A stretch of DNA of 60,000 bases from Lingula anatina. Lineage: Eukaryota > Brachiopoda > Lingulata > Lingulida > Lingulidae. The DNA lies in NCBI RefSeq assembly GCF_001039355.2, contig NW_019775765.1:72276-132275 (forward strand), read 5' to 3'. The notes under the pieces are model-generated. The model ran no database searches. It saw only the letters and a program-made list of their open reading frames with translations, and was not told the origin of the DNA. A program made the translations under genes and the position numbers. Positions 24,772 to 37,866 of this stretch are shown piece after piece (positions within the stretch are counted from its first letter, which is position 1; each line of letters begins with the position of its first letter).

Positions 24772-27700
24772 ATACTATACCGAATATTAAAAGTATATTT
24801 CTGAATGTATTAGTTTGAATGGCATTAGATTTTAAGAATTAGGCAGAGTTTGGGGGACCAGTTATTTGTACTTGTATATATTTAAAGTTCGAATTGCTGT
24901 CGCAGTTGAAATGTTAACAGATTCAAATAATTGTTGATAAAATAAAATGTGAAAAATTCTCATATATCTCATATATGTTTCATTTTAATTTCAGTTGTTC
25001 TTTCTTTTTACTTTAAGTCGAAAACAAGGCAAAAGCAGTTTGCCAAACGACCTTCAGTAGGCATGGAGGCTCCTGAATTTCGTGTAAGGGGTTTGAACAA
25101 TATTTCCGTGTAGGTAACGAAAGGATCCCCTGTGGGTTCTTATTGACTTAATCTGTTCTTTTAAGACCCGTCCTAGGTTGAACGCTACCCCTAACCTATA
25201 TGGAAGTACTAGTAATACAGGGCGGACTCGCTTTTTTAACACGCGATTCACGAAGGAACTTGAGCCAGAATTAGAAGGGAACTTACGCACGCAAACTTTA
25301 ACACTGAAATGGTGATCCCTTTAGAAATAACGTTATAATTCCATAGTTAGGGTAAGCGATCATTGATCTGGAATATTATCTACATCTTTGTTCTTTGAAA
25401 CGAATTAAATATTTCATTAGATTATTCATAGAATTACTATACTGATTTATCTTGGGTCAAAGCACTCTAAAAACCGGTCAAAATGGACCAATTTTCGGTC
25501 TCAATTCCTTATGTGAAAAAAAAAACACGTTTTTAATAATGGCAATGGAACAAAGGTTGAGGTATCTCTACAATCAGTGATAGTTGTCATCAGCCTCGTT
25601 TCTGTATGTAAAACGTTATCAAATTTTATAAAGAACTTTATTTGGGCACTTCCCAAGCCGATTTAAACAACTGCGCTTTATTTTATGCAAAGCAACCAAA
25701 AAATAGCATCCATGCACCTAGGAAACATTGCTCTTGGTAATTACCTGCTTCAAGTGCTCTGACATCAATACACAAAAACAATGAAGGATTCCAACAATGA
25801 AGGATAGCAGTAATCCCGCAACATATGTCTCGTTCCTCTTGAGGGCACGTGATTAGCACGAGATAATGAGATTAGCCCGAGGCCTCTCCGCCATTACACC
25901 GAGATTATGATTGATCGAGACTGCTTCGTATTGGGCTGTGTCAACATTTAAGAAATTGACTTTTCCGGTTGAAAGTGATATTGATGATAAGAGTAATTTC
26001 TGCGTATCATGTTTCTATGACCAAAGTTATTACGGCAAGAGAATTAGTCCCAACATCCAAGAGATCGGGTTCTGATAATGTTTGGTAGCAGAATTGAATT
26101 TCTCCACCAGTGGGTTAGAGAGAAGAGAAGAGAATAACGATCTAATAACATAATGCAGGAAATATGATTTGGACAAAGTGGGCTAGTAGAAATATGGTAC
26201 AAATTACATTACCATGAAATGACCCAGGTACAGCTGGGTGGATCTGGTTTTCACAAAGGAAAGCCTAATGGAATTAGTTATGGCATGAAGAAAAAAAATG
26301 AATAAATAAATTGTTCACTATGTTATTATGATCGATATTTATTCTATCCAGAGAATACGCATAGATGTAACTTAATGTATGTTACTTTTTCAAAACGTCA
26401 TCATTGAAAAAAGGACGTAATTTAATCTATAATCGTATTTTGTTTTTTAAATACCGGCAATATTACATTTTTGAAATTTCCAATCTGGGTTCAAAAAGAA
26501 AGGATAACATTTTAAGCTATGAACGAAGCTAAGGCATTTGTGTCGATATGCATAAAATAAAAGTGAAGGTTCTTTCTCGAAAATTATGCTATAAGATAGA
26601 CCAGTAGGCCTATATTTATTATTTTTTATTGATATTAATTTTAATATAAGCGTATACGTGTCCAAATCCACATTTGTAATATTCTAAGGGTGTCTGTCAA
26701 ATCTATTCCTGGAAATGACAAAAAAGGTAAATAAAAAAGGATATTCCTTGTCCATGAACAGTATAGGGTAACTTTATGAAAACAGGTTATTGGATCCTGT
26801 TCCATATCTCACATAAACCAGCAACATTCTGGGCAGGACATTGTATTCTAATAAAAGGAATATTCCTTTGGAAACCACGACACGTATATATTCCAAGTGC
26901 GTATATGCTGGTATTACTTTCCACATCGCACATAAGCCAGCAGTATTTAGATTGGAGATATAAATGATTCTTAAACATGCTCTGTGTTACCCCTGGGGCA
27001 TTCTAAGCCCTGTCTCAGTGCCTCGGCGGATTTCTGGAATTGTATTCCAAAGAAATGAATATTGATATTCCAAAAATACCAGAGAACAAGCACTGTAACT
27101 ACAGATATGGTAGATTATGGTCTTACTGGGCATGATCCAAAAGCCCAGCTGCATCCGGGCAGAGGAGATATATGCCTTTTTAAACACATTGAGATAAACT
27201 GTACTTTTGCTTTATGGCAATTAAAATGCCATTGCGAAGACCAGAGAAGCAGACAATGTATAATATAGCAACATGAATGGGCATTTTTCACATAAGCTTA
27301 GCTAGAAACATTCAAAATGTAATGATAGGTTACCTTCTAACCACGATCTATGGTACCATTGATCTTTACAAATCCTCCTAATGAGTACTGCTAGTTTTTC
27401 AGATTTGAACTGAAAAAAAATATATATACTAATAACTGGCAATATTCTCTTTAAATCATTCAAAGTTCAGATTAGGGTGTGTGTACACCTTTTCTGAACC
27501 ACGTGTCTTTAAATTTAGCATTGGTATCTTACAAATTAAATTTATGTAAGTTTCGAATTGCAACAATACAGACGAGCACGTAATTCAGATTTCGGTTCAT
27601 GTTCACAAAAACCGCTTAAAGTAGTCAGGGTGCAAAGACTAATTGCTTCTAGTATGGTCTTCTGAAAAATAAAATGCCATCCCAAAATACCAAAGATGTC

Positions 27701-27866
27701 TCAAATTTCGCCGTTTATTGTGTCACTCGAATTTACCATACAAACTCGTGAAAAATTTAAAAAGCAGAAAGGGTACTTTAATATATTTTAAAACAATGTC
27801 TGGGTATTATTCAGTTTGACGAAATGCATCCTGCTTGTATTGATACCCCCCCCCCCCCAACTAATG

Positions 27867-27893
27867 AAATAAATAAATAAATAAATAAATAAA
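27867..27893. repeat. (AAAT)n microsatellite
   Basis: Six to seven AAAT units following a poly-C run. Confidence 0.9.
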
Positions 27894-28879
27894 GGAAATT
27901 GCGTACTGTGTTTTATTTAGAAAATATCCATGTATTGTGTCATAACGTAACTGCCGTGTACATTTATGAAGGTTTTGCTTTATAAAATATAGCTGAGTTC
28001 TATCTACTCACGCAGTCATCTACCCACGCTGTAGCACTCAGACTATTAAGATAAATGTTTTATTTTTTCTATGTTATGGGAATAACCATTGTATAATAAT
28101 CTGAAAGAAATAAATATAAATCAATGCGCTATATTGCAAACTACACAAACTATGCACGTTCACTGATAATGGCATAAGTCGGGTCATATCCACATAACCC
28201 AGATGCTGCCAAGCTATGGAGATAACTATGTTTCCAAACCAAGGGCCATAGTACCCCCGGGACCATCTAAACCGTCGTTCTGAGCCATAACTCATTACGG
28301 CTATTAATATTTGATGGGATTGATTTCAAGCTCACATCTTGGTAAACGAACAATTGAAAGATATAGCAGTGCGTACTGGAGAACAGATCAAGATCTGATC
28401 TCATGATAGATCTAGCTTCTGCGTAAATACACCTTCAGATATTATTAATTTTGTTATTTAAATAAGCAAACACAATGTGTTGGAGTGAATCACATAACAC
28501 TGGTGTTTTAATGGTTTAACTTAAAGAAAGTGGGCTTGTGATGGGAGAGTTTGGGTTAGGCGGCATTCACACTCCCTGAAGAAGGCAGCAAGCCGAAAGC
28601 TCGGACATTGTTCCAAACAGTAGATCTTTGTAGATGCATTTAATTAAATCAAACATTTATTTCTTAAACACAAGATCTATTCGGTGATTTATGATGAAAT
28701 GACAGGTTTTTTCAAACACTTAGTTAAAAGGTATAGAAATAGATCCATCAGCCACTTTAAATGTACTAGATTGCAGAAAGAATACAAGCCACAGAATCTT
28801 TCTGCATTGTTTGCCCATTGTTAGACACTGTTACGATAATAGCTTGTGCATCAAGAAAACACAGAAACGCGCCTTAAAG

Positions 28880-28959
28880 CCTTACGTCCATTATCTGTGC
28901 GTATTGATCTTACTGACGACGCGGTGTGAAACGTCGGGCTGCCTCGTATTGACGTAAGG
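28880..28959. repeat. Inverted-repeat island
   Basis: CCTTACGTC at 28880-28888 and GACGTAAGG at 28951-28959 are perfect inverted repeats. Between them lies CTGACGACGC...GAAACGTC, itself partly self-complementary. The patch is more GC-rich than its surroundings. Confidence 0.6.
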
Positions 28960-31900
28960 GGTCATATCAAAACGCGATAATACCAGAGGGCAATGTTCTT
29001 GGGCAAAGACAAATTGATTTTCAGGAATGCAGGAAGAGCTCGACAAATCTTTATCTATTTTCACTTATAGCTTAATAATTATTCATTATCTTATCGACGC
29101 AAGGAGATCAAATGGGGAGTGGGAATTAAGTATGTGAAAGAGTGAGATCCTGTCACTGGTGTTAAACCTTGTTCAGAGTTTAAGACATTTTTTTCCTAAA
29201 TTGCCCGTTAATTTTCACCAGGTCATTTGCAGCTTATCTGACAGCTACACTGTACGTGCTTCATTTCGGGGCAATGACCAAGACCGCGGATAATATGGAC
29301 TGGCAGTGTTCATAAAAGCCAGGGGATGAAATCGAACGGCTTCCCCTTAAAACGCATTTTTGCTTTGAATCTGAAATCAATTGCTACTTCTTTGTCCTTT
29401 AAAAACACCGTTTACTAGGCAACATATTAAATTCCTTTGCCTCCGTCGAAACTCGAGAATATTGATTTCAAAAACGTATTTGGTATTTCGAAGATGATAA
29501 GATAGAGTTAGATTTCATAAATTAAGATGAACTATATGTCAACAATAACCTTTTTTTATCTGGAAGTAAAAATCTAATACAAATTCAAGTATATCTTGCA
29601 AAACGTTTTTTAATGGCGTCTTTAAGACATGATACAGAATGCAGAGGTATGATGAATAAAATGAAGTAACATAAATTGTGTTTGAGATGAACGTTTCACG
29701 AAATACACTGTATGGTTACCGAACATGGTTCAACAGTTTTGAGACAGTCCCCAATGACTTGAACGTGAATCCTCCCAGGTACTTTAATCATCGACATTCA
29801 CGAGTGGCACGGCTCCACGGTTCCCTTAACACTTTGGGATAATTTACAAGTTGTCTCCGGACACGCACTTCCAGAGCTCCGCGAATCGAAACGACCAAAG
29901 CTTCGTAAGTTCACAGGATAAAAAAAAATAGAGAGAAGCTTTGTGAAATATTCAGCTGGAAGGCGCTCTGTCAGTGTCATGAATGTTTCCAAGCCCTGTG
30001 CGAGAGTGTGAAATGCCCCAAAGAGCGCACCATTAGGCGTTAAGATCTGCACATCTACACACAGATGTCGTGGGTGGATTTTATATAGTTCTTTATCTCA
30101 GGAGGACTGTTGGGGGTTGGTTGGTGCCTTCATTGAGCAAAAAATTAAACCTGCAGAAATCGTTGCCTTTCGTGCGGCAGGGTTTGTTCCTTGAAATTAT
30201 TACCTGGAATGACGTAGGACGTTTTTAACATATGCACTACAATAAGGTGATAGTAAAGGAAAGCCCGCAAAGCTGTTGTACCGGAGAAGTGATTTAGAGT
30301 ATTTTCAAGGTGCTGACGAGTGGATGGATTTCATCAATATCATACGGTGGTAAGTGCCGCCTTTTATGAACACGTGACACGGTGAGTGCAGTTTCAAGGT
30401 ACTGCAGTGAAACTTAAAACCTTCCTTGGTTTAATTACATGACAGTGATTTTAACGTGGGTTTCAGTCCGGAAATTCCTGGGTCAGTTTTCAGTTGATTT
30501 GGTGCTTTGTGGACAAAAAGATAAATATAACCTTACTTGTCTTTCTGAGTAATAGTTGTTAAGTACCGAGTGTCCTTACCCATACAGGACATTGCTATGA
30601 ATAGAAACCGGGTGATCCAGATGTTCTAACCCTTGTGTCTACGAATAAATGAAAGCTAAATCGATCTTCATTAAACTTTGTGTTTATCCGAGCGCACTTG
30701 TAGAAATATATCTTGTCAAGTACGCAATGTATTAGATTAAGCTAACAGGTATGATGTATGTGCACAATGAAAAACGGACGAGTAAATCATTAATTCATTC
30801 TGCCGCTCCATTACAGCGGAGTACCAGTGTCTCAGTGATATCACGCTCCAGTATTTCAGTTAAGCAGAATAGCTATTAGGATAATTTTTGAGTCATAAAA
30901 ATCTGCAAAACTCGACAAACCACCACAAGGTTTCAGCTTTAAGACAACAATCACGTAACATGAACAATTACGAGCACATGACAAATTAATCTGTTTAAAT
31001 AACCCATAGGCATCAATACGAAATAAAGAAAAGAAAACAGTAGCAAAAAGATTAAAACGGAACAATGAAACAGATCCTTTATAAAAGTGCTCACACCAAT
31101 GTCGGCTAAGAATATTAACGGCTTTAAGTAAGATGGATTTTCAACTTTCGATTTTTTGTGAAACATAAACATGGGGCAATATACATGTATATATTTGCTA
31201 ACTATCACGGGTATTACAGTTACATCTCGCATTTGAAAGCCAACAGGTAAAGTGTTCACGTATAATGGGGAATAGGCAAATAAATCATTAGTAGATGCCT
31301 TTATACGGCAGTCGCTGATTAAACCTACGCATTACAGAAAACCTATTGTGTTTCAGGCCTGCACAGCATTGGTTATACAACTGACCACAACAATGGCTTG
31401 AAGCAAAGGGGAATATTGAAAGCCAATGACGAGACGCGCCATAGGTCTTCTTTGCAAAATGGTCTGGAGGCTTGACGCAGAGGACGATTGGTTTTAATGC
31501 CACAGGGACAGAAGATAGACGAACAGTTTGACTCGTGGTTTGTGGCTACATTTAAAATGCACCATTCGGACTACCATTTGAACAGAGTTGTTTTTACGAG
31601 ATACGCACACAGGATGTATAATATCGATATCTATCTTTATCGAATTCTGCCAGGTGTTTTGTTCTCGGAACATTAATTCTACGTCACCCAGCAACACATG
31701 AATCTACCTACTTCGCAGGTAAATATCGAGAAAAGTGCCTTATAAACACGCCGCGTGTCATTATTGGTTTGGATTACCCATGCCAATTTAAGTCTAGAAC
31801 TGATAAGAATAAACGCATTACTGGGAAAATGAAATGCTTGCGAGGAAACTGCGCATTTCTACAAACACAGTCATTAGACATATATTGTCAGGTGAGCACG

Positions 31901-32066
31901 CAATGAAAAAGAATTTCAATGGTAAAAGGAATAGAAAAATGAATTGATTTTGCAATAAAGATAAAATTACGTGACCAGGAAAAAAAGAGACGGAAGCTTA
32001 TGGTTGGGGAAGGAGTTATAACGGACGCACTCGCCACACGCACACCAATGCGATAGAATCTCCGCC

Positions 32067-35000
32067 ATGGTTAGTATGAGGCGCAAGAAAGCCGTTTGGC
32101 GTAATTTAAAGGGGATAATATATGTGGTAGTGATGCTAGGTATCCTGTACACACTTCTTACAATACAGAGCCTGGTAATACACGACAGCACGTTGGAGGC
32201 GGGGACAGACAAGGCCGCCAAAGGTTCCCAGTTTGTCTATCAAGTGCCAATAGAGATTCAAAGCTTGAACCCGGTGTACGATGCCGATTTAATGTGGCTC
32301 AATGAAAGTGATATTGAAAATGATGATCTGAATACAAAAACAACCATTTCTGAGGACACACCATCGTTGACGGTATCCATTTCACCGATGCGCTATCATA
32401 GGCGTCCCATAATACCCTTGAGGCAACGCGCGAACAAAACGCTTCCCTCTGGCATTCCAATGATCATTCACCAAACTTGGAAAACTCGCCAACTCCCGCC
32501 TCGTTTTCGCAAATGGTCTCGTTCTTGGAGGCGATGTTTCCCGGAATGGGAACTATGGCTGTGGACGGATGAAAGTAGCAAACGGTTTATTTACAAAAGA
32601 TACCCGTGGTTTTTGGAGAAATACAGATCGTACGACCAGGAAATAAAACGAGCCGACGCTGCCAGATATTTTATCTTGTACCATTTCGGTGGACTGTATG
32701 TGGACCTCGATTATGAGTGTCTCAGGCCTTTTGATCACCTCCTTGATATTCCTTTGGTTTTCGACTCCATGAGAGTTGGGAACAAGTGGGCGTATGCCAA
32801 TGGTACTTTTCCTTACGTGCAAAACTCATTCATGGCTTCCACAAAAGGACATCCATTTTGGATGGAGGTTGGTATGGTGATGGCTTAAAGCACTCGACCC
32901 CTGTCCAATTTATATCCTCTTAAATGTTTATTTGAGTATTTATTTGTTTATTTATACTTTTTGTTTTGAATCAGCATTGAAAATAGATTTTGTTTTCTAA
33001 AATCACAAAATTGCTGCTTCATGTAAATCTTGGGCAAGGTTTGCCAATGTTTGTTAAATTTCATTTGATGCCGTAATTGCTATAATTGGCAAACATTTGC
33101 GAAATGAAATAGCTATAATGCATTATTGATTTCGTGCAGGGAACAATTTATTGAAGGAAATGTGAAGGGAAACGGAACGCTTTTGTTTTTTTCACTTAAA
33201 TTATATCAACGACTGTAGACAGGAAGCCAATGAAGTATCTGACAGCTAGCGATGATTGAAATTGGGTTTTGCCGACTAGATATGTCAAAATTATACAATG
33301 CAGGCAATTGGAAACCTAAGTGCGTTGCATTTTGCAAGGCTGATGATTGTTGCGAATTCCGAGCTGGACAGTGCGATTGGGGTTTATAGTGTTTTGTACC
33401 GATAAGCTCGTGTTCGTCACAATAATTATTCAATGAAAAGTTTGGAAACTATGTGCACAATAGCATTTGCAGAATATATCAATTATAAATACCCTATGGG
33501 AAACCAGTGACGTCAGTCCCTACCCAATATATCAGACACAAGGGGGAGCCCAAGGCGCAACGCATAATTCTTTTGTCAGTCTGTTGTTTGTAACATATTC
33601 ATGCTGTGTAACAATATATACGATGGTCCAAATTTGTGCCTTACTCAACCTAAACGCTCGGTAAAATTCCAAATAAACCATCTTAGATAAAGCGAGTGCG
33701 GTGCAAAACATATTAAAGCTGGCAAAATTTATCAGCTATTATTTTCTTAATTGATTTGTAGAACAACAGTCATTTGCAAAGTAGCGTTTTTTTTCTTCAT
33801 TTCTCGGACAATATTCCCGGTGTATCGTTTCAACCCCGTTACTGAAAGGTTAGTCACCCCCCCCCCTTTGACATCAGACAGTGCGCATTTTAGGCAGTTT
33901 GGCATGATTTCAATTATTATTTAGCGATCCCTAACTCAGTGTCCGTCCAAGTATATGAAATATGAATAAAGAGCAAGGCCTCTTTCATATACTTGCACTT
34001 ACATTGCAAAAATGTTACAGGATAAAAAAAAATCAATAACACATTAAGGTCCTATATCAGGAAAAGGCTTTTTAGCAGTTTCCTTACATTATGTCTAAAA
34101 TCACATGACGTTCAATAATTTGGCTCTGTTTTCTATCACCTCGTTTTTTGGCACATTTACTCGGTTGTGTGGAGACTGGCGCCGCTATTGTCTCACAGGG
34201 GGATAAACCCCTTAATGTGATCTACAAATATGTTTGCACTCAGAATTTGCGGCCTTTTTTTTTATCTCAGTTTGCATTGAGGCATATTTTAAGTTTGATT
34301 ATCTCTCTCTCTCTCTCTCTCTTCGTTGTGTAGAGTGGAGGGAAGAATGACTATGGGCACGTATAGAGAGCACGTATATTCGTTATGTATCTTGTTGCTT
34401 TTATTTCACTGACTTTACTATACATGAAATGCTCTATCTTATAAAGGCATATTATATAAAAAAACATATTTATTGCCCAACCCAATCGTTTTATTCATTC
34501 TCGATCAGTCTTTTCTATAGCAAATGGTCATCCCGAGGTAGAAGTTATAAATACATGCAGTATAGAGGTATACGCTCACCTGGTTATAGTCAAATATTGT
34601 TGTAATTACAAAAGACCATCCTTACAAAATTTTTTTCATTTACTTGCAATAATTGATTGAAACCACAGAAAGCGACCTGCTAATGTATTTTTTCGCTGAT
34701 ATTCAAGTTTGATTTATCGTGTGCAACTCCGGCCAATGTATCGATGAGTAACGGAGTAACAAACCCTGACAGTTGTTGGAAACGGACGTTGTCACAAACC
34801 TAATAATTGAAGACAAGTTAACGTCTTACGGTTGACTAAGGTTCTGTCATTTCTACTTTGAGTAGATTAAGTTGGCAACTTCCGCACAAAGAATCTATAG
34901 TGGAACTAGTGGTAAAGGTTGATTCTCATTGTAGTAGTGAAGGTCTACGACTTTTTAGTGTCTCGAATATTTAGCCACCTGAGTCAGTGATGAGTAATTC

Positions 35001-37866
35001 TGCATTTATCATAAAATGAGTTCAGGTTGCGAGGTAGGTATTTCCAAAATGGAATAACAAATTCATCCCTATATCTGCCCTTAACGTGAGGTTAAAAAAG
35101 AGCCAAAATTCAAATTACCACAGAACACTCCGAAATACTCTAGCTACAGGGTTACCACTTAATATGGAATATTATTTTTTGGCGAGTAAATTTTCTACAA
35201 AATATTTTATTTCTCTCTAACTGTTTTAAATCTAAAACTGAGGTGTCACTCCATGTGTAGCCAGGTGTATTACCTAATTACCACACAACTCTCGAAACAA
35301 TTGATGCATGCAGTTGCATGTTCTGTGGTCAGAAATGTGAGTGGTGATCTTTTCGGCAATTTCTGCCCTTGTACAAAAACACATGGGTTTGGTCAATCTT
35401 TGGAGTGTGTTTAGAGAAGCAACAAAGGGATCGCTCTGAAACTTGACAGGTACCTTAGTGAAGATATGGTTCGACATCTACGCAACGCAGCTTACTATGG
35501 GATTCTTGCTCTCAGAGAAAATGGCCAGAAACAGACAGCAATTGCCAGGTAATTCAACATTTAACAGGAACCGTTTGTAAAGTCCACCAAAGAAATGCTG
35601 CAACAGGGGCACCTACTCCAATACCTCGACCATGGTGTCCCCGTATCACACTAAGAAGACAGGACCGCCATCTCCTTAGAGGACGCCGTGCTGGTCGTAC
35701 AAAGACAACCAGTGTCCTCAGAATAGAGAGGCAGAATGTTATTTAAACGCCCGTTTCAAGGTCCCTCGAGAACAAGAGATTACTGCATGCCAGTTATTTT
35801 GCACGAAGGCCAGTAGAGAAACCACCGTTAACAGCAGGTCATATACAGCGACGTCTGCAATGGGCTGGGGACCACGTGCGTTTGCAGCCAAAACACTGGA
35901 ATCGCGTCGTTTTCAGTGATGAGGCCAGATATGAATTTTTTTGGGTTGATGGTCGAATCCGTGTTCACCGACGTGTACGAGGGACATAAAACGATGATTG
36001 TGTACTGCCTAGGGTGCAAGCAGGGGATGGTAACGTCTCTGTTTGGGGAGCATTTCATGTCGGTGCCCAGAGCCAGTTGGTTTCTCTAGGAGGCAACTTC
36101 ATCCAGGATTCCTACAGAGGCATACTACAGCAAACAATGCTTCGATAGGTAAGAGTCATCTTCAGGAACAAATTTGTGTACCAAGACGACTGCAAAACCC
36201 CACATCAAGCTCGCAGAATCACTGTTTTTCTTCAAAACCAATGGGTTCAGCAACTGCCCTGGTCTGCAAACTCTCCAAATTTGAACCCAATTGAAAAACT
36301 TTGGGCAAAAGTAACTCACAGAATTAATAGCTATGGTCATCATCCGGTAAAAAGTGATGAATTGCGACAGGCAAATATCACTGCGTGGAATGACATCCCC
36401 ATCCAAACTCTAAAAAAACGTGTCACAGGATATGCCATGTAGGATGAGGGCTCTGCAAGCGGCTGCTGGAGGTCATACCCGCAATTACTGACTTTTCATG
36501 ATTTACTGTTGTGAGTTCTTTGACTGTGTAACATATCACTGTCCGGAGGCTATCATTTTCTTTAATACCTTAGCTTAAAGTTAATACTGACATCAAACTG
36601 TTGATATGGTTTTCTGGGGGTGTTCTTTCTTTTGAATGGCATCTTATGTCAGATTTGATATTATTGACCAAAATATCTCACAACAGAAGACTGGATGTTT
36701 GTATCACTCAGTGACATACGTTTTTTGATGAATCCAGCCAAAAAAATTAAATCAGCACTCAAAAATAACAATGATAAAAAATATTCCATATTAAATAGCA
36801 ACCCTGTAAATGGTGCCATTTCTTTCTTATCATTAACACCCCCTCCCACCCCTTTTTCAAGTCGTTCACCAGTGAAATCATGGATTATTGTGTGCAACGG
36901 ATGTAGTTATAGACAAGGATGCGTTGAGACGAAAATAATCCATTACCTCGTTTTGCGTTTTCGGGGCATTTTGTTCAGTACAAGATGAACGGTCTTGTTC
37001 CATACGCGCACACAAAGCACCGAATTGCGTGTTCTATACAAGGTGATAATGACACTATTTGTCTTATTGACAATCTCCAGATGGCTCCAGTTATCATCCT
37101 TCATCAGATAATCTATCGTCTGGCAACTGTCTAGGCGACTCTTCTGGAAGCATTATTTTAAACTACACTGGCGAAGAATATCTTTAGGAACTAGGCAGTA
37201 TTAAAAATGTAACCTTTTGTAGAATCATGTTGGGTTATCTGTAACATATACAAAAGACTAGACAGCATTTTGGCCTCTAAAAAAAGATAAAAGAAGTGGG
37301 TCCGATGCATGCTACCACATATTGGGAAAGAAAAAAAAAGATCGCATGTTCTACCTTGCATTTTTTTTTTCTGTTTTACTTTCTTGCAAACTTGATCTTA
37401 AATTCGAATAGGTTATAGTCTCTTCACGTTTTTCTTATTGTCAATTGCTACTTGTCCACTGACTCTAAATGGTTCTAATTCCCCTAACTACATCGTTCAA
37501 ATTCTAATGATAGGAGATAGGTGAATGCTTCAATAAATGTTGTTGTTTTTTTCATATTTCATAATCCGACACCTTCAGGTCATCCAAGAAATGACCACCC
37601 GTTCCGGTGACCAGTGGCCGCAGGGGGCGACCGGACCTTACCTCATCATGGACACACTGAGGAACTACTCCCAATCCCACAGCGACTTCCGGATCTACCC
37701 TCCGCAATATTTCAACCCTTTCAGCTGGGACATCTACGATAACCCGTACTGTAAGGACCTCAATGCTATGACGGACAGAGAGATTGACCTCTGTAAAAGT
37801 CAATATCCTGGTGCCTATGCTATTTCATATCATACACAGACGTGGGGGAAGGGGAAGATTCTTTGA
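32067..37866 (+). CDS. Type II membrane glycosyltransferase, DXD / GT32-like
   Basis: Exons 32067-32876 and 37579-37866, phase 0; 365 residues. Seen: short cytoplasmic head with basic residues, one membrane anchor at about residues 15-33, a stem region, then the Gly_transf_sug block: IPMIIHQTWKT, FPEWELWLWTDE, IKRADAARYFILYHFGG and YVDLDYECLRPF, with the DXD motif (DLD) near residue 213, then GHPFW and, in exon 2, ATGPYLI. Known: this fold transfers sugar from a nucleotide sugar in the Golgi, with DXD binding the metal and nucleotide; relatives include OCH1-type and inositol-phosphoceramide mannosyltransferases. Donor and acceptor are unknown here. The donor site was chosen as GTGATG after GGTATG because it restores phase 0 and homology; the alternative GTTGGT three codons earlier is possible. 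The ATG has a good context (CCGCCATGG). The 4.7-kb intron carries a Tc1-type element. Confidence 0.85.
32877..35146 (+). other. Glycosyltransferase intron, 5' part
   Basis: AT-rich, with a (TC)n tract at 34302-34322 and a 13-bp perfect hairpin (33948-33960 / 33983-33995). No coding exon recognised. Confidence 0.7.
34302..34322. repeat. (TC)n microsatellite
   Basis: About ten TC units in the glycosyltransferase intron. Confidence 0.9.
35147..36806 (+). mobile_element. Tc1/mariner-type transposon, copy 1, decayed
   Basis: 1660 bp flanked by TA on both sides (35145-35146 and 36807-36808). Terminal inverted repeats of about 27 bp: left starts CAGGGTTACCACTTAATATG, right (reversed) starts CAGGGTTGCTATTTAATATG. 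Inside are remnants of a DDE transposase on the plus strand: a start near 35466, VVFSDEARYEFFWVDGR around 35910-35955, YQDDCKTPHQARR around 36178 and SPNLNPIEKLW around 36273. Several stops and frameshifts break the frame, so the copy is not autonomous. It is inserted in the intron of the glycosyltransferase gene. Confidence 0.92.
36809..37578 (+). other. Glycosyltransferase intron, 3' part
   Basis: AT-rich sequence without recognised features, ending in the acceptor ACACCTTCAG. Confidence 0.7.

Larger units (their letters stand above)
24772..32066. other. 7.3-kb gene-poor region
   Basis: No coding exon could be supported. It contains a poly-C tract (27846-27858), an (AAAT)n tract (27867-27893), a CACGTG-containing less AT-rich patch near 25830-25930, an inverted-repeat island at 28880-28959, and 29200-30400 of average composition with short open frames lacking family features. 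The last part is presumably upstream control sequence of the glycosyltransferase gene. Confidence 0.6.

Noticed and set aside
28576-28935. Hammerhead-ribozyme-like cores (CTGAAGA...GAAA at 28576-28598 and CTGACGA...GAAA at 28913-28931).
   Set aside because: The conserved core words are there, and the second site can form a 5-bp stem III and a wobble-rich stem I, but stem II does not pair next to the core in the second site, and no stem III was found for the first. Not a supported ribozyme.
29798-30052. 84-codon minus-strand frame in the gene-poor region.
   Set aside because: No family features, no convincing splice or start context, and isolated from other exons.
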